NCBI GenBank assembly: GCA_001566295.1
Contig: KQ964262.1
Span: forward strand, 248,001 to 312,000
Length of the DNA: 64,000 bases
From: Microdochium bolleyi
Taxonomy: Eukaryota > Ascomycota > Sordariomycetes > Xylariales > Microdochiaceae
Direction of reading: 5' to 3'
Shown in pieces: positions 1-10,720 of this stretch. The position numbers and the translations under genes were made by a program. Every line of letters starts with the position of its first letter. Position 1 is the stretch's first letter. The notes under the pieces were generated by a model. It was not told the origin of the DNA. It ran no database searches and saw nothing but the letters and a program-made list of their open reading frames with translations.

Positions 1-43
1 ATAATAGAACAGCTTCCTCCACTGCTTGCACGACATCTCGAAA

Positions 44-382
44 ATGTGCATCGAGCAGATCCGTAAGGTAGTCTGCCCCTACGGCGGATGCACCATGCAC
101 CAAAAGAGCTTCTTCACCAAGTGCAACGCAGCCAAGTACATGGGCGTCGAGGCCGGCGAGTGTGGCGGCGTCAGCGTCAGAGACACCGCTCCCATCGTCT
201 GGGACTACTTCTGCGAGGACTGTGGCAACTCGCTCCAGGCCCGCAGAGAGCGCGAGTGGCAAGTTGCCATGGTCCGATACGAAGCTCATCATCAGCAGAA
301 ACACCGACAGGAACAACTGTGCGCAGTCGAGGTAGCTGCCAAGACACCTGATCAAGAAACAGCCCGCCAGACTCTGGGTTAG
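44..382 (+). CDS. small Met-Cys cysteine-rich protein, family copy A
   Basis: A 112-residue single-exon protein starting MCIEQIRKVVCPYGGC, with ATG at 44. Cysteines fall at residues 2, 11, 16, 27 and 40, and a CxxC knuckle (CEDC) follows. This matches the framework of copies B, C, D and E at 841, 2000, 9291 and 9807, except that the first knuckle is widened to CPYGGC. The C-terminal third is charged, His/Gln-rich and not shared. There is no signal peptide, so it is probably intracellular; paired Cys knuckles suggest zinc binding, which is inference. No named function is recognised. The open frame extends a few codons upstream without an ATG, and the window edge hides the promoter. Confidence 0.6.
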   Translation: MCIEQIRKVVCPYGGCTMHQKSFFTKCNAAKYMGVEAGECGGVSVRDTAPIVWDYFCEDCGNSLQARREREWQVAMVRYEAHHQQKHRQEQLCAVEVAAKTPDQETARQTLG

Positions 383-840
383 ACCCAGCCACCACCCGAA
401 TTCGCCCTCGGAGCTCATGGCGGAGGCCATTCTCGAGCGAGATCAAAGCAACAACGCGGCATATTCAACATCTGGGAGCGGACGAGATGCCTCTTCAACC
501 AAGCTTTCAGACAGAGGATATCCGGTGATACGCGCACCACGAGTAATGGTGTCACAAGGCAACTCGTACGACCACCACATTTCGTTCATTCTGCGGAGCG
601 ACATCCTCACCGCCACCTCCTGAACAGTTTTGCATGACCGCATCCAGTGCTCTGGCAATCTTGCTGCCAACCTCAGCGCAGACGTTTCAGACAGCAGAAC
701 TACTCAATCACAGCTCGACAAGCACATCCTTCCTGCAAAGCCACGCCGTTCACGAAGCCAATCTTTTCATATTTCCCTTGCCGATACAAAACAATCCCAT
801 AACACACTTCATCCACTAAGCGTGCAGCCAACCATCCGAA
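383..840. other. intergenic, copy A to copy B
   Basis: I see no convincing gene here. Short overlapping open frames lack family motifs or plausible starts. It presumably holds the 3' end of copy A and the promoter of copy B; no clear TATA box was found. Confidence 0.5.
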
Positions 841-1170
841 ATGTGCCACTCGATCGACCACTGGGAGCGCTGTGGCGGCTGCCTCGCCAGGCTCTCCAGC
901 TCGACATGGAACCACACGTGGTGCGCCGCGGCGGTTCGCCGCGGGATATGGAACGCGGGCAGGGAGCCGGTGCAGATTACCCAGATGCCACACGTCGCGG
1001 GCACGACTTGTTTCCGCTGCAGACCTGATCTGCACACCAACATGACTTATTTCGGTCCGTCGCGGGGTAGGACAGGGTCGGTCGTGAGGCCGGCGATAGT
1101 AAGGGCGATGGGTACACTCGAGGTGGAGGTCTGCGAGCGAATTTTGTGCTGGGATACGCGAAGGACCTGA
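841..1170 (+). CDS. small Met-Cys cysteine-rich protein, family copy B
   Basis: A 109-residue protein starting MCHSIDHWERCGGC. Cysteines at 2, 11, 14 and 28 (TWC) sit exactly where copy C has them, and the last knuckle reads CFRC. The Cys expected near residue 40 is Gly in an otherwise aligned segment (WNAGRE against WKACGRE in copy C), so this copy has lost one putative ligand. The tail after the last knuckle is unrelated to the other copies. No signal peptide or membrane segment is present. The real start is fixed by the conserved Met-Cys. Function is unknown. Confidence 0.6.
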   Translation: MCHSIDHWERCGGCLARLSSSTWNHTWCAAAVRRGIWNAGREPVQITQMPHVAGTTCFRCRPDLHTNMTYFGPSRGRTGSVVRPAIVRAMGTLEVEVCERILCWDTRRT

Positions 1171-1999
1171 GAGAGGTATAATAAGGCGGGAAATTTTGGT
1201 TTGTGCTTTATCGTTGCTAGCAGACCCGGGAGCAGACACGGGATTAGAAGTCACAATGAGCCTAGCAAAATGTTGGTATAATCATGTCGAAATTCTCACA
1301 CGAGATGGGTCCAGCATGATCAATCTACAAATTCTTTATGTCTCAGGCTAGATACGAGGAATATGATGATACCTCGTCACCAAATAATTTCTGAGTGGCA
1401 GGAACATGTTCCACGTCTGCAAAACATGGATCAAGCTGACTGTGCATGGAAATACGCAAAAGTGGTGTAAATGTGACAAAGAACACTTAGGACCACTCAG
1501 TGTACTGTCACGACTTTGGAGAACAACCTCTTGCGTCCTCCTTCCCACCATACCGAGACAACTATCTTGCAGCGCACCATGAATGTCGCGCTTGTCACCA
1601 TCCTTCCTGATTTTATTCCTTCGCACCGCCATCGACTGTCGATTTGTTGTTTTCCATCGATGAGAAAAATGTCTGAATCAGGAGCCTTTGTCCGTGATGG
1701 CATATGAGCCTATGGCTCGCTCGTATTTAAGGGTCGAGATTCTTCTTGACCAAACTCCTTCAGACTCACCAGACCAAAAGCATTCTCGCCGACACAAAGC
1801 ACAGTTCGCAAAGCCACTGGAATAAAGCACAAAGACCGAAGAGGCTTCCCCTGTCATTAAATCACGACGAAGATCCCAGTCAGCACGTACAGCTCTAGGC
1901 CACAGCCGCACAGGGGCTACTGTCTTGCACAAAGCTCGCCCCGGAACACATCCGGAGCAACGTACATCTCCCCCCGAACGCCAAGCACAGGTACAAAAA
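1171..1999. other. intergenic, copy B to copy C
   Basis: No supportable gene. A TATA-like TATTTAAG near 1722-1732 lies about 270 nt before the ATG of copy C and could belong to its promoter. The antisense open frames here have no recognisable content. Confidence 0.4.
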
Positions 2000-2302
2000 A
2001 TGTGCATCACATACCTCACTCGCACCATCTGCCCGCGCTGCCGCCGGGAGCAGCCTCCCCTCACCCAGGAACCCGAGTGGTGCGAGGACGCCAACGCGCA
2101 GGGCTACTGGAAGGCCTGCGGGCGAGAGTGGCGAGCAACTCGGATCCTCGTGGCGCAGGGACCGTGCCATGCTTGCCAGGTCGCAAGCGGTGGCAGCGGC
2201 AGCAGCGACGGCAGCTACCGGCGGACATGGAACGGTCCCGTCTCGGGCTGGCACTACAACCAGCAGGGGGGTGGGTACACTCGCGGAAGCCACAGGTCAT
2301 GA
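2000..2302 (+). CDS. small Met-Cys cysteine-rich protein, family copy C
   Basis: A 100-residue protein starting MCITYLTRTICPRC, the clearest member of the family. Cysteines are at 2, 11, 14, 28 (EWC) and 40 (KACGRE), followed by a final CHAC knuckle. The tail is Gly/Ser-rich with aromatic residues. ATG at 2000 is chosen because every family member begins Met-Cys; the frame is open upstream but without homology. It has no signal peptide. Two CxxC knuckles around a WC...ACGR core look like a small zinc ribbon (inference). No characterised relative is known to me. Confidence 0.65.
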   Translation: MCITYLTRTICPRCRREQPPLTQEPEWCEDANAQGYWKACGREWRATRILVAQGPCHACQVASGGSGSSDGSYRRTWNGPVSGWHYNQQGGGYTRGSHRS

Positions 2303-2786
2303 GGTTTGGGTTCCAAGCTAGCAGCAGTCGAGCCAACGGGAGACCCCTTCAGGGATTCAAGGAGCAGAGCTGGGCTTGTCAGCACTAAATGGCCTTGCAT
2401 AGCGTACACTAGCGTCCACTAGCGATCACTAGTGGACGCGTCATCACTCTGTAGAAGCACGGAGGTCTCCTATTTTGCCGTGGTGGTCATCCGCGACGGG
2501 ACCCGCCACGACAGGGTTCCGCACAATTAGAATAAGCATGGTTCCAGCGACATTAGTGCAATCTGTCTGATTTGATGATAGACTTATGATCCTACCACAT
2601 TGGTGACTTGCATTGTTGACAATCGTTTCTCATGTGTTAATAATCCATGGTGTTCGCTCAACATTAAGAAATTTGGGAGAGGGGGGGGGCTTGGCAATTA
2701 TGTAGAATTTCGAGATATCCATATGCATAGGTGCATCAGAAACAAAGCTTCCCGGGAGTATTTTGAAACACCGCTGCCTATCGATG
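2303..2786. other. intergenic with palindrome
   Basis: Convergent intergenic region between copy C (+) and the rhodopsin-like gene (-). It holds the palindrome at 2412-2439 and a G-rich run near 2680; no gene is seen. Confidence 0.5.
2412..2439. repeat. perfect 11-bp inverted repeat
   Basis: GCGTCCACTAG (2412-2422) and CTAGTGGACGC (2429-2439) are exact reverse complements separated by 6 nt. The left arm is embedded in three direct 10-bp units of the type AGCGTACACT starting at 2401, 2411 and 2421. It lies in a convergent 3' region, so a transcript-end hairpin or a remnant of a small inverted-repeat element are both possible. Confidence 0.75.
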
Positions 2787-4255
2787 TCACACTCGAGACT
2801 GTTGTTGGAATCTCGTCCTCGTCTGTGGCGCGTCGTCGTGGGCCTGGCTGAACTCCTGGCCATCTTTGTCCACGGTGACTGTGTAATTGGTCGTGCGCAT
2901 GATACCGCTGCACGCGATGGTCAGCAGATTGACTTGGGTTAACAGGACAAGCCGAGATGGGGCAAGGAGGAAACTCACTTGTACGTCATTATCTCCTCCT
3001 CAGACCCTGTAGGACTATCTCCCCTGATCTCTGTGTGGTGCCTGCCCTTACTCTTTGAAATATCCTGTAGCCTAATCCCGCTCACACCAGTGCCATATGG
3101 CGTGCTTCGATGTCCCGGCTTGCTTCTCAACGTCGACTGCTGAGCGTATCCGCTGCCTGTGCCATTGTACCCATTACCAGCGCTTGTGCCTTTCGAGCTA
3201 GCAAACATTCTGGGGAACCACTGCACGAGCAAAGGCCTCAGCATGGGGGCCGAGGCGGTGATGATGGCGAGGTTTGTCTCAATGGCTGAGGAAGTAAAGG
3301 CGATGGAGTAGGTTGGATCTGCGGAAGGGGCTGTTGCAAAGAAGCCCTGATAGATGATGAGCAGGCGGGCGACACCGGCAGCTGTGACGAGGCCGCCGAG
3401 ACTGAAGACGCCAATGACGGCCATTCTCTTCTTGCGCGAGATTTTGAGGTCGACAAAAATCCAGATAGGTAACGCAAGGACGAGAACGTCAGTCAGGAGG
3501 GTGAGGGCGGCAGTGACGACATAGAAGAGACCCTGCTTGATGCAGGTGCCCTTGACATCGGGGTCGTAGACGGCCGTGACGGGGCTACACTGGAAGATGA
3601 CAGTGATGAATATAGCGACCATCATGGATATGTTGAGGGCGTTTAGAGCGTGGATGGACCAGCGGACCAGTGGCTTTTGCACGCCGCTTAGTTTGAGGAG
3701 GAAAAGCAGGACCGCAGTCTTGACGAGGGCGAGGATCGGGTTGTAAGCGATTTGGACGGCGAAGTTGAATATCAAGCCGGGTCTGGGATCGTTGGTGAGT
3801 GGGACGTCTAGTTACGGGATTGCTGTGTTAGTGACCGTTGTCCGCAGGAGCACGCCAGAGAGGGAGAAGAACCAACCCCAGACGTGAATGCCGACATAGT
3901 TATATTTCATAAAGTAGTAGGTGAAGCATGTCTCCGTCCATGATAAGACGAGCGCTACGCCGACGAGGGCATCATCTGGAAGACACAGTTGTCAGAACAC
4001 CAGTCCCACGCCTTTCAAATGGGATAGTGGCGCACCCAGTCCAAACTGCTTCTTGCTCGTCCTTGAGTACACTCTCAATCCATAGAACGCCGTCGCCAGC
4101 GCCGGAAAAAAGAAGATGATGAAAAATCCAAACTGCTGCAATGGCGATGTTGGCCAGTCGTATGTGTACCCTCCCGGTGGAGGCGGCAGAGGCGGCGGCC
4201 CTTGTCGTCGCACGACCTCTTTGATCATGATCGGCATGGTGTCAGTGATAGCCAT
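2787..4255 (-). CDS. rhodopsin-like (SAT4/PTH11-related) seven-TM protein
   Basis: A 422-residue model from four exons on the - strand: 4255-4036, 3975-3877, 3807-2979 and 2907-2787. Frame closes across all joins. The extracellular N-terminus is Pro-rich. The first TM segment is followed by the family signature FGLDDALVGVALVLSW, formed across intron 1. Further helices include an NFAVQIAYNP segment and a long TM3 region, a CIKQGLFYVV helix and the ASAPMLRPL stretch typical of the fungal rhodopsin domain. The cytoplasmic tail is Gly/Ser-rich and ends with IMRTTNYTVTVD, a tail pattern common in this family. Intron 2 uses GTTGGT as donor; intron 3 has a strong GTGAGT, and stopping before it would give a shorter protein ending MTYK. 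Ligand and signalling role are unknown. Confidence 0.85.
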
Positions 4256-5595
4256 GCTGGCCTCGAGCTTATTCTGTCGATGCCCCTGGGTCGATCGCTC
4301 GCCTATGCTTGTCGTCGATATGCTGTGTGATCAGCCAGGTGTCCCTGCCGCAGTGTTTGTGATCGGAGAGTGTCGATCGCTCTCCCACGCCGTGCGGAAC
4401 AACAGAAAGATCTTGGGGATATGGTCGAGGGAAGGGATGAAAAATACGTGTCTGTTCGATTCCCCGATTCCGAGCCACAGGGGTGGTCAGGTAAAGAGCG
4501 TTCGTCTGAACAACTTCCAAGATATCCGACATGCAGGGGCAGCCATGCGACTAATTACTCTAGAACCGCTTTCAGGAGCGTCTGCAGGAGCGCCTGCAGG
4601 AGCGTTAGTGCGGTGGCGTTTTGCTTTGTGGTCACCGGCCACGAGCAGCTCATGGGCCACGCGAAGGTATGACAGACTCCTCAAGCTGCTGCAGATTTTC
4701 TCTGCATGGGGGCCTTCGGATCTCGGCCCACGCCGTGTACGAAACCCGGTCATCACATGTCGAGCCTATCCAGTTCTCTACCCAAGTGGCAAGAGTCCGT
4801 CAGTGGAGCCATCGTCAAGGTCTCAAGTTGATACATCTTACGACGGCCAGATGCCTGTCTTGTTTTAAAGTTCTGCGGCCGATTAACACGGCCTTCAGCT
4901 GAACCCCTGTTTTTTGGGAGGTGCCAATATGTGCGCGTGTATGTAGGAAGGGGCTGTCCGACTGACTGCAAGCACTTTGAGCAGGGGTAGACCATTTAGC
5001 CGTGTACACTACCTTAGCTACTCTCCACTCGCAGGGATGACGGAACGATCCCCGGCCAAAGCCCCCTTTCTAGAGCCCGGATTCCGGCGCCACTTCACAA
5101 TCCTCCCCAAGGAGCAGAGGGCCGACAGGCATTCTCATCCGACAACAGCGAACTTTTGCATTGTTCACTTGCCAGGAGTCATATGCAGTAGGCTGGGATT
5201 GCGTCCGAATACAGTATCTTAGCCGACCCTTCTCGATTCTCATGCACGTGCGGACCCGCAGATGGCTTGCAGGCTCAGCCGTACTCCGTACCCGACGAGG
5301 AGTCGTGGACAGCCTCCCAAGAAGGGTAGATAGTCCCTGGTAAACTCCCTGGTAAACATGTGGAGTTCCTGCATACAACATGATATGATGGCGATGGCAG
5401 TGCAGGGGCTGGGCAGGCCTCTGCAAGCTGAAGAGGAAATGCTTGGCCTCTCGTCCACCGCGACCACATTCTCCCGGTCATAAAGACGCGACGAGGATGC
5501 TACCTCTTTGATCCTGCCGATCCTTCAGCTCCAAGGCAGCCTGCAACTTTCTCTCTGCCCACGTCACACTCCGGCACCACACTCACTTGACCAAG
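4256..5595. other. intergenic, divergent promoter region
   Basis: Upstream region shared by the rhodopsin-like gene (-) and the FAD oxidase (+). Several open frames occur, the longest 250 codons antisense to the rhodopsin-like exon 1, but none has recognisable domains. It contains a 12-bp minisatellite at 4573-4606 and a duplicated CTGGTAAAC near 5338-5356. Confidence 0.5.
4573..4606. repeat. 12-bp tandem repeat, about 2.8 units
   Basis: Units CAGGAGCGTCTG, CAGGAGCGCCTG and a partial CAGGAGCGTT follow head to tail. The repeat is short and non-coding. Confidence 0.7.
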
Positions 5596-7654
5596 ATGCG
5601 CTCCCCCGTCGCTCTCCTTGCGGTGTTGCCGCTCGCCGGGCTTGTTCTTGGCCAGACAATCACAGATGGGCAGAACAATGCCACGTTGGGTAAGTCGCAC
5701 TGCCGATCAACGACTACTCCAGGTATTCACAGATGCATGCTCTAACACACTATCACGACGTACAGAGGCCAATGAAACCACTGTCGCACCAGCTGCGCAG
5801 CCAGTTTCCAAAGATTCTAGCGCTGCGCCGGCCGACCTCTTCACCTCCGAGGCCGCCCAGCTCACCGACAACATCATCGCCAATTTGACCGCGCTGAACC
5901 TCACCTCGATCGATCTGTTCTCCTTCGACAATGGCAGCAGCGGCACCAACGGCGCCAGCAAGCGTGACTCCGGCAGCTGCAAGTCCATGCCCGGTGATTT
6001 TCTCTACCCACCCAACTTCATCTGGAAGGTCTTCAACCTTCTGCTTGGCGGCGCCCTCATTGAGACAACCCCATTAGCCTCACCCTGTTATACCAACTGG
6101 GGCAACTACGATGCCGGCAAGTGCAGCTTCATCAACGCCAACTGGGCCAACAACAGTTACATGCACGCCGACGACCCCACGAGCGTCATGTGGCCGCTGT
6201 ACCAGGGCCTCACCTGCATGCCCACCACTACTCCGTCTGATTCTTGCCAGCTCGGCGCATACCCCAGCTATGCGATCGAGGCCAGGAGCGTGTACCAGAT
6301 CCAGCTGGCCATCAACTTTGCGCGCAATGCCAATCTGCGCCTGGTCGTCAAGAACACAGGCCACGACTTTAATGGCAAGTCCGCCGGTGCCGGTGCCTTG
6401 TCCATCTGGACTCACAAAATGAAGGACATCCAGTTCCTCCGCAACTACCGCTCCGGATCCTACAGTGGCCCCGCCTTCAAGCTCGGCGCCGGTGTGCAGG
6501 CTTTTGAGATGTACGAGGCCGCCGACAGAGAGGGCGTCACCGCGGTCGGAGGCGAGGGCAAGACCGTCGGCGTCATGGGTGGTTACCTTGCTGGCGGCGG
6601 CCACTCTCCCCTTTCCTCCATCTACGGCATGGCAGCCGACCAAGTCCTCTCGATGGAGGTCGTGACTCCTGACGGCCGCTTTGTCACTGCCTCGGACAGT
6701 TCCAACAAGGACCTCTTCTGGGCCCTCCGCGGCGGTGGCGGAAGCACCTTCGGCGTCGTCACCTCCGTCGTCCTCAAGGTCTACCCCAAGATGCGCGTCA
6801 CCGTCGCCACCTGGCAGTTCACCACATCATCCACCGTGTCCACCGAGGCATTCTGGAGCGGCGTGCGTGCCTACTACGACGAGTTCGTCCGCTTCACCGA
6901 TAAGGGCACTTACTCGTACTTCCAGCTCGTAGGGACCGGACCTGGATCCTTCTTGTTCTCTATGGCCCCCTTCGTTGCACCCAACATGTCCAAGCAGGAC
7001 CTCGAAGCCCTCCTGAAGCCCATGTTCGACAAGCTCTCTGCGGTCGGCATCGTTGCCAACCCGAACTACTTCGAATACAACACGTTCAAGCCCGCGTGGG
7101 AGAACCACTTCCCCCTCGAGAGCGTTGGTTCCGACAACCTCAAGACGGCCTCCCGCCTTTTTCCCAAGGCCAACTGGCTCGACGCTGCCAAGTCCAACGC
7201 CACCTTCTCCGTCCTCCGCGAGACGGTCGAGAGCGGTGTCGTCATGCTCGGCTTCAACATAGCCGCGTCGCCCAAGGCAGGATTCCCAGATAACGCCGTC
7301 AACCCGGCGTGGCGCAACACAGTCATGCATGCCATCTGCGGTGTCCTCTGGGCCCCGGGTTCCCCGCCGGACGTCATCGCCGCCCAGTCCAAGAGGTTGA
7401 CCAACGACGTCATGCAGAAGTGGCGTGACGTGAGCCCCGGTGCGGGCGCATACATGTCCGAGGCTGACATCATGGAGCCCAACTTCCAGCAGGCGTTCTA
7501 CGGTACCAAGTACCAGAAACTGTATCAGCTGAAGCAGCGCTATGATCCTTTCGGTGTGTTCTATGCGCCGACGGGTGTGGGAAGTGAAGATTGGAAGATT
7601 CAGGACCAGATTGACGGATGGCCGACGCAGAATGGACGGTTGTGCAGGGTGTAG
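5596..7654 (+). CDS. secreted FAD-linked oxidase, BBE-like
   Basis: A 660-residue protein from exons 5596-5689 and 5766-7654. The first exon encodes the signal peptide (MRSPVALLAVLPLAGLVLGQ), joined by a GTAAGT intron. A Thr/Ser/Asn-rich linker precedes a PCMH-type FAD-binding domain (about residues 190-385). It contains VVKNTGHDFNGKS, whose His (about residue 231) is the expected covalent flavin attachment site, and GGGHSPLSSIYG where bicovalent family members carry the attaching Cys. The enzyme is therefore probably singly tethered. The C-terminal BBE segment is present (YQLKQRYDPFGVFYAPTGVG). Such enzymes oxidise alcohols, carbohydrates or secondary metabolites with O2; the substrate cannot be read here. 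It lies among the Met-Cys genes with no biosynthetic backbone gene nearby. Confidence 0.9.
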
Positions 7655-9290
7655 GGTTAACACTGCGGTTCCGTTGGACTACGTCAAATTTTCGCAGTCA
7701 ATACCGTACTCGCACTAATTCAACGACGTATGTCCAGTTGGAGTTGTCCGGTCTTTCGAACTCCGGTATCATTATCTATTTTCGCCCTTCTTCTGATTCA
7801 TTTGTGCTTGCCAAATAGACTAGATCACAGACACAACACGGCCACGTACTCGGTTCAACAAGCTTCGTGCTGACATAACATTACGTGCCGATATATGTCA
7901 CTCAAACTCGGTGAACTGGCCAGAATGAATACCACTGTTGTCGGCTGACCTCTTATCATTATTTACCACAAAAAGGGCTGCGAATGAACGCAAAGTTTCA
8001 TGTACCCCACTCTGACGCCCACATATGAAGGTTGAAGATGCCCTTCGTCTCCTCGAGCTTGTTGACCAACAACCAGACATCAGTATCACAGACCTCCGTC
8101 GCGAAATCCTGCAGCAAACATATTCTTAATAACAAAGGGGACTCGTATCAAAACGCTTCACAAACGGCTAAACCGAGGCAAACTTCCCACCTAGACCGCT
8201 GTCTCACACACCAACCACGAAGACAAGAGTCCGAAACACCGGATGCCCATGACACAACGCGGCAAGGCCTCTGTAGAGATCATGACCAGGCAGTGCAAGT
8301 AAGAACAGAGCGAACACAGCTGCGTGTGTCGTTGTGCGCGCCGGAGGCCTTCTATGTGTTGCCTAGACCGTGCATGCTTTCCTCAGAAGACATGACACTC
8401 GCTGAATGTCATGGCATAGATAGCCGGAGGTGAACTTATCTTCGCTCGAAAGGTCGGAGATGATTCGTCACAGCTCGAAGCGTCTCAAAAATCTCGCCGG
8501 AATGGCCGCTACAGGTCTGTGAGGGTAAGCGAACCCCGCCGAGAGCGACTGATCTATCATTTTTGCTTCACGTTTGATGCCGTCTTCCTTCATGGTGACT
8601 GGCACTACGTTTCCGGCATGCTTGGCTTGATGTCTTGTCCGCAGCCTTATCATCCGCATTGAGATATCAAGAGTCCATAGACCGCCTCACTCGTGCAATT
8701 TCTCGCACGGCATAAGCGCATGCAGCAAACAGTGGTAGACTTTCTTGGCCCTCGGACAACCCGTGCGCCCAATCACAACTGAGCACTATTTATGGAAACC
8801 TTTCTCAGTACTGAGTGCTCGTGGAAGCACTCTAAGTTTAGACCGTTTAGCGACTTGAGGCCTTCAGCAGATTGTTTGAGACGACATATTCAGCCAACTG
8901 GACACTTAGCAATTCTCACATAGCCATTGAAACCATGACCAATTGCGTTCGTCAGGAGCAAGCAAAGACCAGGCGAGTCTTTTCTCCTCGTGCACGTGAA
9001 ACTCAGCACGCGATCGTGCTTGGATTTCGTTGAGGCATGAAACGCTCGCCATTGTGTCACACTAGCGATGTGGTCGGCGTCACCCGCAGCTTGAGCTTTT
9101 CCGAGAGGACCGTGAAGATAGATAAGATGTCGCGCTCTCGTGGATGTTGTGAGACGGTAATTCTTGTGGTACTTCAAGCAACGACTGGACCTCTTCGCCA
9201 AATACCTCCAAACAGCAGCCGTGCAACAGGACGAACGCAGCCAGACCAAAAAGATCAACCACAACCAGCAGCCCACTGCAAACACGCAAC
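7655..9290. other. intergenic, no gene seen
   Basis: Contains the oxidase 3' region and the promoter of copy D. Open frames at 8032-8433 (+) and 8890-9285 (-) have no family resemblance, and the latter would need a GTG start. Nothing further can be supported. Confidence 0.5.
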
Positions 9291-9497
9291 ATGTGCCACT
9301 ACGAAAACATCCTGTACCGCTGTCCGGCGTGCAACGCCGAGATCAGCAACAATCAGTTCGAGGTGTGGTGCAACGCCGCGCTCCTGGCGGCCAAGTTCAA
9401 GGCCTGCGGGCGCCGGACGCTCGAGATCATGTGGAGCAGCGAGCTCAAGCCCAAGATCTGCTTCAACTGCAGAAAGGTGCGGCCAGGCACTGATTGA
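9291..9497 (+). CDS. small Met-Cys cysteine-rich protein, family copy D
   Basis: A compact 68-residue protein starting MCHYENILYRCPAC. Cysteines are at 2, 11, 14, 27 (VWC) and 39 (KACGRR), and the final knuckle reads CFNC, followed by only a short basic tail. It is therefore close to the minimal core of the family. No signal peptide or TM segment is present. The gene is 0.3 kb upstream of the broken copy E, so the two look like a tandem duplication. Function is unknown; a small zinc-binding fold is likely from the knuckles (inference). Confidence 0.65.
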   Translation: MCHYENILYRCPACNAEISNNQFEVWCNAALLAAKFKACGRRTLEIMWSSELKPKICFNCRKVRPGTD

Positions 9498-9806
9498 GTA
9501 CGGATATTGCTCATGATGGGCCTCAGCCGGTTTCCTCCACTAGAGTTGTCTTGCAGCGCAAACGGCTTGAGCAATGGCGCCGCAACTTGATGCCCGGCAA
9601 CCTGCAGTACCAACCACACTTGATGCACTGGAAGTCAAACGATGAACTTTGGTGGTGCCCAGGAACAACTGTCTCAATAGAAAAGCTTGCCGATTGGGAC
9701 ATCTCGGTTGCAGGTCGGTTCAGAGCCTATTCAAATTCCGCAGCACTTTTTAAACCAGTACTCAAAAGACAACGACCGCCACCCCACATCAACCTCGACC
9801 ACCACC

Positions 9807-10018
9807 ATGTGCTACGCCAAACACACCCGCAAGCTTTGCCCCCAGGTGCAATCAAGAGACCGCCAGTGAGCAGGCCCAGGTCTGGTGCCTGACCGCTCTG
9901 GCACCATGCGCGTACAATGCCTGTTGCGCAACACATCCCAGGAGTTCCTCCGCCGGATGGCTTGTCGAGGACGATCAGCAAATATCTCACCGAGCCTTGC
10001 GACGACTGCAAAAGCAGT
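9807..10018 (+). pseudogene. frameshifted Met-Cys family copy E
   Basis: ATG at 9807 opens MCYAKHTRKLCPQ, keeping Cys 2 and 11, but the frame stops at 9867-9869. Immediately after CPQ, near 9844-9847, the next frame continues the family pattern (CNQE...AQVWC, then AYNAC), as if one extra G were present. The last knuckle (EPCDDCK, about 9993-10014) lies in the third frame, implying a second shift before it. That third frame stays open to 10207. Two shifts in so short a gene suggest decay rather than an intron, although assembly indels cannot be excluded. Confidence 0.55.
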
Positions 10019-10207
10019 AGGGGTCTTGATGAAGACGAGCTGATGGAAGTGACTATTCGAAGGACTAGCCCCGTGGCTACTCGAAGAACGGGGTTCTGCA
10101 TACACGGAGACTATGAATCACTGTTCAAGCACAGTATAACACGCGCCAGCTGGGAAAATATGCTCTTCATGCCTGTGGTGTTGTGTGGGGATTATAGTTG
10201 TCGTTAG

Positions 10208-10720
10208 GAGGTTCTATGAAGCAGAGAGTGTAATTAGAACTCGGACTAAGGGCTAGAAGTTGAGAGGGACCTTGTTCTTCAGTGTTGCTTGACTAGGATT
10301 TACGTACGAATGAGTGGCTCTCGTCTCGCCCCGTCAGTAGCGATCGAATGCCGTCGTAGTAGCTTTCCAAGGGACGCACTTGGCCGTATGGTATCATCAA
10401 CATTACATGGATGCAGCTGCCCATCAGCCAATCTATGGTGATCACATTGCTCTATTACCACATTTTTGCCACGACTTCAATAATCCTAGCTATAGATGTG
10501 TATAGAAATGAATCCTGAAGGACGAGGCCCTTCCAAATCTGAGGCAGCAAGAAGATCCTTCAAGGAGTATAGAAAGTGTGTCGATGCCAGCAGAGCCGAA
10601 GCAGGCCCCAAATTCAGGGACCAGAGGCGCTCCACACCGTTGGCTGCCAACAACAAAACTTACAGGCAGAAGCATTGCAGAGCCTACTGGATAAAGCGAA
10701 AACCCCTTCTTCCCACCTGC
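10208..10720. other. intergenic, no gene seen
   Basis: Convergent spacer between the degenerate copy E and the MFS gene on the - strand. It presumably holds the MFS 3' UTR; nothing else is recognised. Confidence 0.5.

Noticed and set aside
4452..4466. TGTTCGATTCC, T-arm-like sequence
   Set aside because: No acceptor stem, D-arm or anticodon arm can be assembled around it, so no tRNA is called.
4116..4868. 250-codon + strand frame
   Set aside because: It begins antisense to the rhodopsin-like exon 1 and has no recognisable domain or codon pattern; intergenic noise is more likely.
8890..9285. - strand frame divergent from Met-Cys copy D
   Set aside because: It would need a GTG start only a few bases from the copy D ATG and has no motif.
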